A stretch of DNA of 47,798 nt from Lachnoclostridium sp. UBA3262 (GTDB lineage Bacteria > Bacillota > Clostridia > Lachnospirales > Lachnospiraceae). Below are positions 16,031-23,058 of this stretch, piece by piece. The position numbers were made by a program, and so were the translations under genes. The DNA is taken from assembly GCA_002362575.1 (NCBI GenBank), contig DEUM01000060.1:1-47798 (forward strand), in the 5' to 3' direction. The notes under the pieces are model-generated. The model was not told the origin of the DNA. It ran no database searches and worked only from the letters and a program-made list of their open reading frames with translations. Position 1 is the first letter of the stretch; the number at the start of each line of letters is the position of its first letter.

Positions 16031-16956
16031 GTTTTGAACAGGAAATAGAAGAATATGTCAGAGAAAAGCATTACAGGCAGATAAATAGCGTTTTAGTCGG
16101 TAAAAGACATGAAATCGTTGCCGAGAAATATTTTAACGGATATGACAGAAATAGCAGAAATGTTATTAAATCAGTGGCAAAAAGTATTATGTCGATTGGC
16201 GCCGGAATAGCCATCGACAAGGGTTTGATTGAGAGTCTCGATACACCGGTTTGCAAATGGATTCCACAGTTTAATGAAGGGAGAGATATGCTGCACAGGG
16301 CAATTACGCTCCGCCATCTCTTGACTATGACATCAGGAATTTATTGGAATGGAGGAGTTCATTATCATTGTCCTATGGTGGTTCAGATGCGCCGTTCCTC
16401 TGACTGGATTTCTCACATTGCAGACTGCGCGGTCACTGAGTTGCCGGGGACAAAATTTGTTTATAAGGAGTGGGATGTTATCCTTCTTGCCAAAGTTCTG
16501 GATGCGGTTTGTGGCGATATGTATGATTTTATAGATGAAAATCTTTATATCCCGCTTGGCATTGAAAGCGAAAAATGGTACAAATCGCCTTGTGGTGTTT
16601 TTTATAGTATAGCGGAGGGCGATGAGGGAGAGGAGGAAAGCTGGGGAAATCTGACTGCCCCTGATATGTTGAAGCTAGGACAATTATTTCTTGATAAGGG
16701 CGTTTGGAACGGTCAGCAGATTTTGTCAGAAAGTTATATAAGTCAGGCGATTTCGCCGTCAAAATGTGATTCTGGCTATGGCTTGCTATGGTGGCGGGGG
16801 GATAACTGGTATGGCTGCCGGGGGTATGGAGGACAGAGCATAACCGTGCTTCTGGAGCACGAAATAATTGTGGTAACTCAGGCGACACCTACCGCAAGAG
16901 GGATGGAATATAACGATTTGATTCAGTGGTGCTTAAGGAGAGGTGAACATGTATAA
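16027..16956 (+). CDS. Beta-lactamase-family serine hydrolase
   Basis: This 309-residue protein of the class C beta-lactamase/penicillin-binding fold has the SxxK nucleophile motif SVAKS (Ser49, Lys52), followed by ITLRHLLTMTSGI, a family landmark. The second motif is probably YKEWD (Tyr-x-Glu instead of Tyr-x-Asn), and the third GYGGQ (in place of HxG/KTG). There is no signal peptide, so it probably acts in the cytoplasm as an esterase, amidase or peptidase. GTG overlaps the UvrA-like stop (GTGA), and GGGAGGT lies upstream. The unusual second motif leaves substrate open. Confidence 0.85.
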   Translation: MSFEQEIEEYVREKHYRQINSVLVGKRHEIVAEKYFNGYDRNSRNVIKSVAKSIMSIGAGIAIDKGLIESLDTPVCKWIPQFNEGRDMLHRAITLRHLLTMTSGIYWNGGVHYHCPMVVQMRRSSDWISHIADCAVTELPGTKFVYKEWDVILLAKVLDAVCGDMYDFIDENLYIPLGIESEKWYKSPCGVFYSIAEGDEGEEESWGNLTAPDMLKLGQLFLDKGVWNGQQILSESYISQAISPSKCDSGYGLLWWRGDNWYGCRGYGGQSITVLLEHEIIVVTQATPTARGMEYNDLIQWCLRRGEHV

Positions 16957-17695
16957 AAGAGAGCAGATAAGAGATGAACTGAAAAAGCAGCTTGCTATCG
17001 AGCTGAACTGTGAGCCAGAAGATTTTTCCAAAAAGGAAAATATTATAACAATTGCAAAGGATAGGGAGGGAAGACGGCGTTACTCCAAACAGATACCTTT
17101 TTTTTCAATGGCTACATTGGGGGAAAATGCTGTCATCTCCGCAGACGCAAGCATGAAGGAATGGCTGGAGAAGTGGAGCAGTGACAAGAAGGGGATTTGG
17201 CTTTTTGAACAGCCCAATATTATGGAGTTGTTTGAGGAGTTGAAAAAGCGAGGACAAAAGCTGGGACATACCCACCATATGTTTTTGCCGGATACTAAGC
17301 CGTGTAATCCCCAGATAGACTTTGATATTGCTTGGTTTGAGAAGAAAGAGATACAGAGCTTGTATGGGAGAGAGGAGTTTTCCAACGCCTTGTGTGACAG
17401 TTACCACGAAGAAAGACCGGATATGCTGGCGGTCGGAGCGATGAGGGGAACGAATATCATAGGACTGGCAGGGTGCTCGGCTGATACGAAGTTATTCTGG
17501 CAGATAGGCATTGATGTTTTACCTGAATACCGGGGAGCGGGAATCGGGACAAAGCTGGTCGCCGCCCTGAAGGATGAAATATTCCGGCGCGGTGCGATTC
17601 CGTTTTATGGAACCGGACTGTCTAACATTTTTTCTCAGAATATAGCGGCTAATTGTGGATTTTACCCGGCGTGGGTGGAAATCGTGTGTGAATGA
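16949..17695 (+). CDS. GNAT family acetyltransferase with N-terminal extension
   Basis: This 248-residue protein has an N-terminal half (1-140, DELKKQLAIELNCEPEDF...) that resembles the substrate-side domain of two-domain GNATs. The GNAT core at 150-245 includes FWQIGIDVLPEYRGAGIGTKLVAALKDEIFRRGAIPFYGTGLSNIFSQNIAANCGF, with the acetyl-CoA loop YRGAGIG. ATG 16949 is set by GGAGAGGT and starts eight bases inside the serine hydrolase stop region. It is the last gene of the coupled run; its substrate is unknown. Confidence 0.87.
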   Translation: MYKREQIRDELKKQLAIELNCEPEDFSKKENIITIAKDREGRRRYSKQIPFFSMATLGENAVISADASMKEWLEKWSSDKKGIWLFEQPNIMELFEELKKRGQKLGHTHHMFLPDTKPCNPQIDFDIAWFEKKEIQSLYGREEFSNALCDSYHEERPDMLAVGAMRGTNIIGLAGCSADTKLFWQIGIDVLPEYRGAGIGTKLVAALKDEIFRRGAIPFYGTGLSNIFSQNIAANCGFYPAWVEIVCE

Positions 17696-17750
17696 GCAAA
17701 ATAATTGATTTGTCAGAATAAAAAGAGGATGAATATTTTAAAAAATTTGC

Positions 17751-17778
17751 TTGTAAAGTAGACAAAAATAGGTACAAT
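17751..17778 (+). promoter_or_regulatory. Promoter of the MNT gene
   Basis: TTGTAA (17751-17756), a 16-base spacer, TACAAT (17773-17778), about 35 bases before the start codon. Confidence 0.6.
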
Positions 17779-17812
17779 AAAGGTAAGGAAATAAAGTAAA
17801 GGAGAGATGGGT

Positions 17813-18154
17813 ATGTCACAGCAAATGAGCAGTCTGTTGGAACAGTATCTTGTACAAATTCAGAAAATATATGGTTCTCACTTGCGAAAAGTAATCCTTT
17901 ATGGTTCTTATGCCAGAGGAGATTCCAGACCAGATTCAGATGTTGATATTATGATATTACTTGATATGTCCGATTTGGATTTGAAGACATACAGTCAGGA
18001 ACTTTCCTACATGACGTATGATTTTAATATGGATAATGATCTTGATATAAAGCCAATTGCTAAAAGCGAAGAACATTTTGAAAAATGGAGTGTTAATTAT
18101 CCGTTTTATGCCAATGTCAATAAAGAGGGGGTTGTCTTGTATGGAGCGGCTTAG
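17813..18154 (+). CDS. MNT-type nucleotidyltransferase (MntA-like antitoxin)
   Basis: This 113-residue minimal nucleotidyltransferase has the GSx10DxD active site complete: Gly31-Ser32 (YGSYARGD) with Asp43 and Asp45 (SDVD). In characterised MntA-HepT pairs the MNT protein transfers AMP to the HEPN toxin and silences it. ATG 17813 is preferred over ATG 17807, which lies directly against the AAGGAGAG site. It overlaps the start of a HEPN-like reading frame that stops after 12 codons, so here the MNT protein appears to have lost its partner. Confidence 0.85.
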   Translation: MSQQMSSLLEQYLVQIQKIYGSHLRKVILYGSYARGDSRPDSDVDIMILLDMSDLDLKTYSQELSYMTYDFNMDNDLDIKPIAKSEEHFEKWSVNYPFYANVNKEGVVLYGAA

Positions 18155-18179
18155 CCAAAATATAGAAAGTCTTGAGTGA
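18141..18179 (+). pseudogene. Remnant start of a HEPN (HepT-like) toxin gene
   Basis: An ATG overlaps the end of the MNT gene by 14 bases, the usual arrangement for the HEPN partner. It reads MERLSQNIESLE and then hits TGA. The start resembles HI0074/HepT-type proteins. No HEPN motif (RxxxxH) is found in any frame before the next promoter at 18235, so nearly the whole toxin is deleted. Confidence 0.45.
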
Positions 18180-18234
18180 ATTAGGGGACTCCGGAAGTCT
18201 GTAACTCATTGTGTGATTTTAGCCTATTGGTTTC

Positions 18235-18263
18235 TTTACGGTAAATACTATTTATGCTACAAT
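18235..18263 (+). promoter_or_regulatory. Promoter of the attenuator and GNAT gene
   Basis: TTTACG (18235-18240), a 17-base spacer, TACAAT (18258-18263). Transcription would begin near 18270, giving a 5' leader of about 300 bases. Confidence 0.7.
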
Positions 18264-18295
18264 ATAAACAGTTTTAAAAGAGAGGAAGTGTGAAC

Positions 18296-18307
18296 ATGAT
18301 TAAATAG
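18296..18307 (+). CDS. Three-residue leader peptide Met-Ile-Lys
   Basis: ATG ATT AAA TAG starts eight bases after an AGAGGAAG ribosome binding site (18281-18288) that lies outside the stem and should be accessible. The ORF sits wholly within the 5' strand of stem 1, so its translation and the fold are directly coupled. Its role is inferred from that placement; such a short ORF cannot be supported by homology. Confidence 0.55.
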   Translation: MIK

Positions 18308-18415
18308 TCTATTGTGACAAGGAAACAGGAAACAAGTAACGCATATATACAGTGCGTTTATTTTCGTTGCTACAGGATAGACTATTTATTGTTCACATGA
18401 CATAGCGAAGGTGTG

Positions 18416-18451
18416 AGCGAATTATTTTGGTGGAAAATAGTTTGCTTTTTT
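18416..18451 (+). terminator. Attenuator terminator
   Basis: AGCGAATTATTTT pairs with AAAATAGTTTGCT over 13 of 13 positions (two G-U) around the loop GGTGG, followed by a run of T to 18451. It lies between the promoter and the GNAT gene with no other gene between, so it must be regulated or it would silence that gene. Confidence 0.85.
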
Positions 18452-18572
18452 ATTTGAGATGATTTCAATATTGCAATATGGTGCTGACACCTTCAGGTTA
18501 TGTTCCAATAAAGCTTATCCTGTCGTTGACGTAAAAACGTACAGTAAAGTGCAAAATAAGGAGGCTACAACT

Positions 18573-19445
18573 ATGAAAAGGATTACGACAAGAAACTTTA
18601 GAATTTTATGTGATTTTATGGATATCTATCAATTCATGCTGGAAATTTATGAAAAGGACTGGCGGAATGGGGTTCCCGCACCTTTTTTTGAATATGCATT
18701 ATCTAGTGATTGGATGGATAAATCTTATACGCACAGAAACCGCATTTGGGAGGATAATGGAAAAATTGTTGCTTTTTGTTTTACGGAAAACCCCGTTAAC
18801 TGTATTTATTTCAGTATTCGTCCTGGCTATGAAGAATTGGCAGAGGAGATGGTTGATTATGCGGAGAAATATATGCCTCGGCTGGACGGTAAAATGGAGT
18901 TTACTATATTTGAAGGTCAGGAGGCTGTGAAAAAGGCGGCTATGAAACAGGGATATGAGCAGACAGGAAATTGGAATGAAATGGTTTATGATTTTGATAA
19001 GCCGCTACAGTACGACCTGCCAAAAGGTTTCCGGTTTACGGATATAGGTAAGTTGAATGTAGAAAAAGTAGATGAGTGCTGCTGGAAAGGGTTTAATCAT
19101 GAAGAAACGGAAGGACCATGGGATGGAAATGCAGAGAGCAGTTATCATCTTGTGATGGCTCCGCACGAAACAAGTAAGTATGCGGTCGCAGTAGAGAACG
19201 AGAAGGGCGAGTATGTTTGTTATGCGGGTATGTGGTGGACGCCGGAAAATAAGCTGGCGTACATGGAGCCGTTGTGTACGGCACCGGAATATCGGCGTAA
19301 AGGATTGGCGGCGGCAGCGTTATCGGAACTATACCGAAGAATGAAACCATTAGGAGCTACGCATATGACTGGCGGGGACAATCCTTTTTATAAAGCAATT
19401 GGTTATCAGCCTTGTATCGGTTGGACGATTTGGACAAAAAAATAA
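18573..19445 (+). CDS. Tandem-GNAT acetyltransferase
   Basis: This 290-residue protein has two GNAT-like halves. The N-terminal half (about 1-140) is degenerate: KIVAFCFTENPVNCIYFSIRPGYEELAEEMVDYAEKYM. The C-terminal half has the acetyl-CoA loop at LCTAPEYRRKGLAAAALSELYRRM and ends FYKAIGYQPCIGWTIWTKK. Two-domain GNATs include several antibiotic and small-molecule acetyltransferases, but no specific substrate can be read. The frame is open back to 18459. ATG 18573 is chosen because AAGGAGG (18558-18564) precedes it at eight bases and the conserved sequence begins there. The preceding attenuator suggests drug-inducible expression. Confidence 0.88.
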   Translation: MKRITTRNFRILCDFMDIYQFMLEIYEKDWRNGVPAPFFEYALSSDWMDKSYTHRNRIWEDNGKIVAFCFTENPVNCIYFSIRPGYEELAEEMVDYAEKYMPRLDGKMEFTIFEGQEAVKKAAMKQGYEQTGNWNEMVYDFDKPLQYDLPKGFRFTDIGKLNVEKVDECCWKGFNHEETEGPWDGNAESSYHLVMAPHETSKYAVAVENEKGEYVCYAGMWWTPENKLAYMEPLCTAPEYRRKGLAAAALSELYRRMKPLGATHMTGGDNPFYKAIGYQPCIGWTIWTKK

Positions 19446-19448
19446 AGC

Positions 19449-19508
19449 GGTCAATTGACCAAGGTGAACGAATAAAGTCCGATAAATTTTCAATTTACTG
19501 GACTTTAT
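19449..19508 (+). other. Palindrome and hairpin between GNAT and the GGDEF gene
   Basis: GGTCAATTGACC is a perfect 12-base palindrome at 19449-19460, a possible operator. ATAAAGTCC (19472-19480) pairs with GGACTTTAT (19500-19508). The second arm overlaps the -35 region of the next promoter, and no U-run follows. Confidence 0.45.
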
Positions 19509-19527
19509 ATTAGTATTAGGGTATAAT
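19499..19527 (+). promoter_or_regulatory. Promoter of the diguanylate cyclase gene
   Basis: TGGACT (19499-19504), a 17-base spacer, TATAAT (19522-19527). Confidence 0.6.
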
Positions 19528-19604
19528 AAATATAATTGTGGATATTTTTGACGAATAATATGAGGAACATGAAAGTAAATTTCATATTAGGGAGCTTGAA
19601 ATAA

Positions 19605-20648
19605 ATGGAAATGGTAAAAGCAAACTTTATTAAAATTATCAACTGGATAACGAACCGGAGAAATCTGATATTTTTAGTTACGTGTCTGATAATCCACGCC
19701 GTGTATGCGGGGATATTTTTTTTTATGGATATACATTTTTTGACAGTACTTAATATTGTTAGTTGTTGTTTCTATTTTTTCTACCTGTTTATTAAGCAGG
19801 ATACCTCAGAGAAAAGTATGGTTGCTACATACTTTGAAATATTGCTGTTTTCCGTCTTAAGCGAATTGGCATTAGGGCCTAATTATGGATTTTTTCTTTA
19901 TATTATTGGGATGTCTGCTACTGTGTTTTATCTCCTGCCTTCTTATGTCAATAAGCGATTTTTATATCAGCTAATAGGAATAGCTGTCGTTCTGACTTTA
20001 GAGGGGATAGTTACCCTTATGGGAGTTCAGATTGCCGGTATACAGGATATGGCAGAAGCACATCAGCCGGCTATTTTTTTAGCAAATGTAGGTATTACTG
20101 CTTCCATTGTGCTGGCAGCAGCATTTTTCTATTCTAAAGAAAGGGAGGTTTTGTGGGAGTCGTTAAATTATAATATGAATCACGATTCCTTGACAAACCT
20201 TTACAATCGTCGTTTTCTGGAAAGTGTAATGCGGCGTGTGCCGAAATATGAGCAGGGAGAATTTGTGATTTCGATGCTGGATATAGATTTTTTTAAAAGA
20301 GTCAATGATACCTATGGTCATGAGGTAGGGGATGCTGTACTTGTAGAGGTGGCGTCCTGTCTGGATAAAATTGCAGGGAAAGATAATCTGGCAGTACGCT
20401 GGGGGGGCGAGGAGTTTATCATTTATTTTCCCAATATGGAATTAGAGCAGGCATATTCTGTCGTTGAGAATTTGCGAAAACAAATTGAAAATACCGTGAT
20501 TCGGACAGGAGGAGGAGAAATTCAAATTACCATTACCGGCGGAGTCGCGGAAGGACATCCGGGCAGTAATTATGAAAAAGTGATTAAAAGTGCAGATGAA
20601 AAGCTCTATATGGGAAAACAACAGGGAAGAAACCGGGTTATTGTGTAA
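19605..20648 (+). CDS. Membrane diguanylate cyclase (GGDEF)
   Basis: This 347-residue protein makes cyclic di-GMP from GTP. The N-terminal half has about six membrane helices (residues 20-40, 43-63, 72-92, 98-112, 120-140, 155-175), a sensor of unknown ligand. The GGDEF domain (about 190-347) begins with the usual HDSLTNLYNRRFLE and contains LDIDFFKRVNDTYGHEVGDAVL and the catalytic RWGGEEF. I see no RxxD inhibitory site at the usual place before GGEEF, so product feedback may be lacking. It has its own promoter. An EAL phosphodiesterase is encoded at 36753. Confidence 0.95.
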   Translation: MEMVKANFIKIINWITNRRNLIFLVTCLIIHAVYAGIFFFMDIHFLTVLNIVSCCFYFFYLFIKQDTSEKSMVATYFEILLFSVLSELALGPNYGFFLYIIGMSATVFYLLPSYVNKRFLYQLIGIAVVLTLEGIVTLMGVQIAGIQDMAEAHQPAIFLANVGITASIVLAAAFFYSKEREVLWESLNYNMNHDSLTNLYNRRFLESVMRRVPKYEQGEFVISMLDIDFFKRVNDTYGHEVGDAVLVEVASCLDKIAGKDNLAVRWGGEEFIIYFPNMELEQAYSVVENLRKQIENTVIRTGGGEIQITITGGVAEGHPGSNYEKVIKSADEKLYMGKQQGRNRVIV

Positions 20649-20664
20649 AAGGCGAAGTATTTTG

Positions 20665-20693
20665 TTGACAAATTAAAAAAATTACAGTATATT
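20665..20693 (+). promoter_or_regulatory. Promoter of the small RNA
   Basis: TTGACA (20665-20670), a 17-base spacer, TATATT (20688-20693). The only thing downstream on this strand before the convergent DUF3800 gene is the structured RNA. Confidence 0.82.
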
Positions 20694-20699
20694 ATTACA

Positions 20700-20800
20700 T
20701 ACAAAGTACATATTATAAAAAAGAAGTTGAACGTTGCGAATACGTGGCAGGGTGTAAAACCTTCGGGACACCTGGGAGGAAAGGCTCAACTTCTTTTTTT
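20700..20800 (+). ncRNA. Structured small RNA next to a DUF3800 gene
   Basis: This is an RNA of about 100 bases with its own promoter and terminator and no ORF. The outer stem AAGAAGTTGA (20721-20730) with TCAACTTCTT (20786-20795) is perfect and extended by A-T pairs. Inside, ACGT pairs with ACGT (20731-20734, 20742-20745). CAGG-TGT (20748-20755, bulged G) pairs with ACACCTG (20768-20774), capped by CC-UUCG-GG with an AAAA bulge. The 3' single strand GGAGGAAAGG could be a binding site. A T-run ends it. It does not match SRP RNA, 6S, tmRNA or a riboswitch I know. Several RNA motifs associated with DUF3800 genes have been described; whether this is one needs an Rfam search. Confidence 0.7.
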
Positions 20801-21682
20801 ATTTATGTCATTGAAAATACAGTCAATATACATATATCTTTGATAAAAAGGCATAGGCAGTGTGGTGATTGAAACGAGCATAATTCGACCGTAGTAAAAT
20901 CGATTTCTATGCAGATTAAAAATTATCTTTTCAGGATTGCTAAAATGCAATTGTTTTCTTGCCTTGCGAGCGGATTTATGAACACAATCTTTTTGAGAAT
21001 GATTGCATGTAAAACAACTTTTCTGTAAAAAGTTAGAAGACATATTGGATTCAAAATATACTCGTACAGCACCGGCAATAGCATCTGCCAACTGTATAAG
21101 AGGAAATTTTTTGCTATTTGAATCACGATAAATAACTGTACTGTTGATTCTCGAAGTAATTCCCAGTTCATTATAACAGATGTCAATAGCTTCTTCTTCC
21201 GTTTTCTTTAAACGGTCGATAACAATTAGAACTTTTTGGTTATTTTTAATAATTCTGGTTTCAGTCAGTGCACGTATAGGAAATGTATGTGTAAATCCGC
21301 TTAAAACCTTTGTAGTTGGATCACAATAGCATGAAAAATCTGTTTCTTTTGAGTTTGCCAAACTTTTTTTAAAAGCGACAAAAGAAAAAACATCTCCTTT
21401 TAGATTTTCAAGTTCGTTGTAAGCAGCTAAAGCAAAACGATGTCTTTTTAATGTTGTACTTTTTAGTTCTTTGTCAGAAGATAAGTTAAGGGCAGTCTTC
21501 ATTGAATTTAGGACATTACAATTATACTCAAAGTCACATGGATCAATTACTACGCAGGAAACAACAAACAAAAAAGAAGAACCTTCACTACTCGTTTTCC
21601 CAAAGCAAAAGCCATCATCGCCAGAGGCATCCACAAAAACTATTTTATCATAATTATAAATGTCAATTTCCTTATCTTTCAT
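20786..21682 (-). CDS. DUF3800 domain protein
   Basis: This 298-residue protein of the DUF3800 family has the N-terminal acidic motif VFVDASGDDG (Asp18; many members have DESG, here DASG), an internal VLIVIDRLKK strand, and the C-terminal QLADAIAGAVRVYFE helix, a hallmark of the family. The fold is thought to be RNase H-like, which suggests nuclease activity that is unproven. A Cys/His cluster, CFTCNHSQKDCVH (about 225-237), could bind zinc. The gene is visibly AT-richer than its neighbours, consistent with horizontal transfer. ATG has AGGAGA upstream. Its stop codon and last codons lie inside the terminal stem of the small RNA on the opposite strand. Confidence 0.82.
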   Translation of the reverse strand: MKDKEIDIYNYDKIVFVDASGDDGFCFGKTSSEGSSFLFVVSCVVIDPCDFEYNCNVLNSMKTALNLSSDKELKSTTLKRHRFALAAYNELENLKGDVFSFVAFKKSLANSKETDFSCYCDPTTKVLSGFTHTFPIRALTETRIIKNNQKVLIVIDRLKKTEEEAIDICYNELGITSRINSTVIYRDSNSKKFPLIQLADAIAGAVRVYFESNMSSNFLQKSCFTCNHSQKDCVHKSARKARKQLHFSNPEKIIFNLHRNRFYYGRIMLVSITTLPMPFYQRYMYIDCIFNDINKKRS

Positions 21683-21830
21683 TCAATTCTCCTGTATATC
21701 CAAGAATGTATGTTTTATCCTTTTAACAAGATTAGTTTACTACAAGAGTGATAAAAAATCAAATAAAGCGTAAAAAAATGTAAGTGAAAAGTTTTTTTAC
21801 TGATAATCGTTATAATATGATTAAGAAAGG

Positions 21831-23027
21831 TCAGGATTTAACCTTCCCATACTTATCCTTAGACAAAAATATTGTTTTCACTTTCTTTTTCCCCTTATAG
21901 ACTTCCAGATAGGATTTTGCCGCTCGCTTGGAAAGCTCCACAGATTTTGGCTTATATCGGTAGCCATGAAGCGCATTTTTATAAGATTTAAGGTAAATAT
22001 TCAGCCGCCCGTTTTTCGTTTTTGCCTGAATCAGAATAGGAGCGTCTAAGGTATTTTTTATCTGCAAATCTTTACCGCCTACGGAAAGAGCCGCATCTAA
22101 ACCGAGAGGAGCATAGCTGACAGGTATACTGTGCGGATAGCGTTTTTCCGGAATAATGCCGGCAAAGAGAAAGGTAGCGTAAGCAGTAGAGGAAACCTGA
22201 CAAATGCCGCCTCCGGTTGCCTGAACAATTTCACCTTTAAAGTAAGCCCCTGATTTTTCATAGGCTTTTCCGTCGGAATCGTCGTAGAGGACGTCGAGGA
22301 AGGAAATGGTTTCACCCGGCAGGAGAAAACGGTTATCTAATCTGGAAGTGGCAATTTTAATATTCGTTCCTCGCGGAGAGGAAGGCGAAAATGAAGTTGA
22401 GTAGCTGCATATGATATGGCTTGCCCTCTTAATCTTTTTTGTAGTCCATTCCGGGGAGCCTGTTTTTGTTTTATAAGAAGCGGTATAGTTTTCGTTTGTT
22501 TTTGTATTCAGATAACCTTTTAATTTTTCATATATACGGTCGGTGTTCAAATGATGTGATGGCTCGGCAGCGATAATTTTTCCCTTTGTATTGATTCGGG
22601 CATTTTTGGCGGAGGTATTATATGTATCTGCCAATTGTTCCATCATCTTCGTTATTGTTTCATCATCACATTCACATTGGATGATTTGATTGAGCTGTTC
22701 CTCAGATATGGTTTTTCCTGTGTCAAGGAGATATTTGGCAAGCGCTTTTTCCTCACCAGATTTAAATGTAGTCCCATCAACGCATTTATAGTAAATACGC
22801 TCATTTAGTTTTGCCATTGTGTAGGAATGTTTGTGTCCGTCAATCGTAAGGGTAACGGAACGATTTTTCTGAACAGAAGCCCTCAAGGTCAGCTTATCCT
22901 GAAGGTCTTGAATAGCCTGGCTATCGTTTTCGCCGCGGTAGCGAAGCCCCATTTGAAATGTAGCAAATGCACCAGCGACAACAAGGAGCACAAGGAGAAT
23001 GATAAAAAGTTTTTTATATCGCTGCAT
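21831..23027 (-). CDS. VanW family protein
   Basis: This 398-residue protein has an N-terminal membrane anchor (about 7-26), an extracytoplasmic region, and a VanW domain: NIKIATSRLDNRFLLPGETISFLDVL, then GGGICQVSSTAYATFLFAGIIPEKRYPHSIPVSYAPLGLDAAL. VanW occurs in some glycopeptide-resistance clusters, but its biochemical role is unknown; here there are no van ligase genes nearby. The C-terminus (LNIYLKSYKNALHGYRYKPKSVELSKRA) resembles a G5-like beta domain. It starts at ATG with AAAGGAGA upstream, 31 bases after the histidine kinase, so the two are probably one operon. Confidence 0.92.
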   Translation of the reverse strand: MQRYKKLFIILLVLLVVAGAFATFQMGLRYRGENDSQAIQDLQDKLTLRASVQKNRSVTLTIDGHKHSYTMAKLNERIYYKCVDGTTFKSGEEKALAKYLLDTGKTISEEQLNQIIQCECDDETITKMMEQLADTYNTSAKNARINTKGKIIAAEPSHHLNTDRIYEKLKGYLNTKTNENYTASYKTKTGSPEWTTKKIKRASHIICSYSTSFSPSSPRGTNIKIATSRLDNRFLLPGETISFLDVLYDDSDGKAYEKSGAYFKGEIVQATGGGICQVSSTAYATFLFAGIIPEKRYPHSIPVSYAPLGLDAALSVGGKDLQIKNTLDAPILIQAKTKNGRLNIYLKSYKNALHGYRYKPKSVELSKRAAKSYLEVYKGKKKVKTIFLSKDKYGKVKS

Positions 23028-23058
23028 AGTGTGTATCTCCTTTCTTGGTATCGTTAGG

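Larger units (their letters stand above)
18290..18451 (+). promoter_or_regulatory. Predicted ribosome-stalling attenuator upstream of GNAT
   Basis: Stem 1 joins GTGAACA (18290-18296) with TGTTCAC (18390-18396), and AAATAGTCTAT (18302-18312) with ATAGACTATTT (18377-18387), all perfectly paired. Its 5' strand contains the MIK leader ORF. A terminator follows at 18416-18451. The stem 1 3' strand 18378-18387 can instead pair with the terminator arm 18435-18444: ten contiguous pairs including the perfect ACTATTT/AAATAGT. A ribosome held on the leader ORF would free that strand and prevent termination. The structures are read directly from sequence; induction by a translation inhibitor is inferred from known erm, cat and ABC-F leaders. 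Confidence 0.75.

Noticed and set aside
9773..19445. Prophage or integrative element
   Set aside because: No integrase, transposase, phage structural gene or flanking att repeat could be found; only gene remnants hint at rearrangement.
20700..20800. Small RNA as SRP RNA, ZTP or cyclic di-GMP riboswitch
   Set aside because: Core motifs of those RNAs (SRP GGUCAGG...GGAAGCAG, ZTP and GEMM consensus) are absent, and no gene follows on the same strand.
21831..23027. Glycopeptide resistance cluster
   Set aside because: Only a VanW-family protein is present. No vanA/B-type ligase, vanH, vanX or VanS/R pair is nearby.
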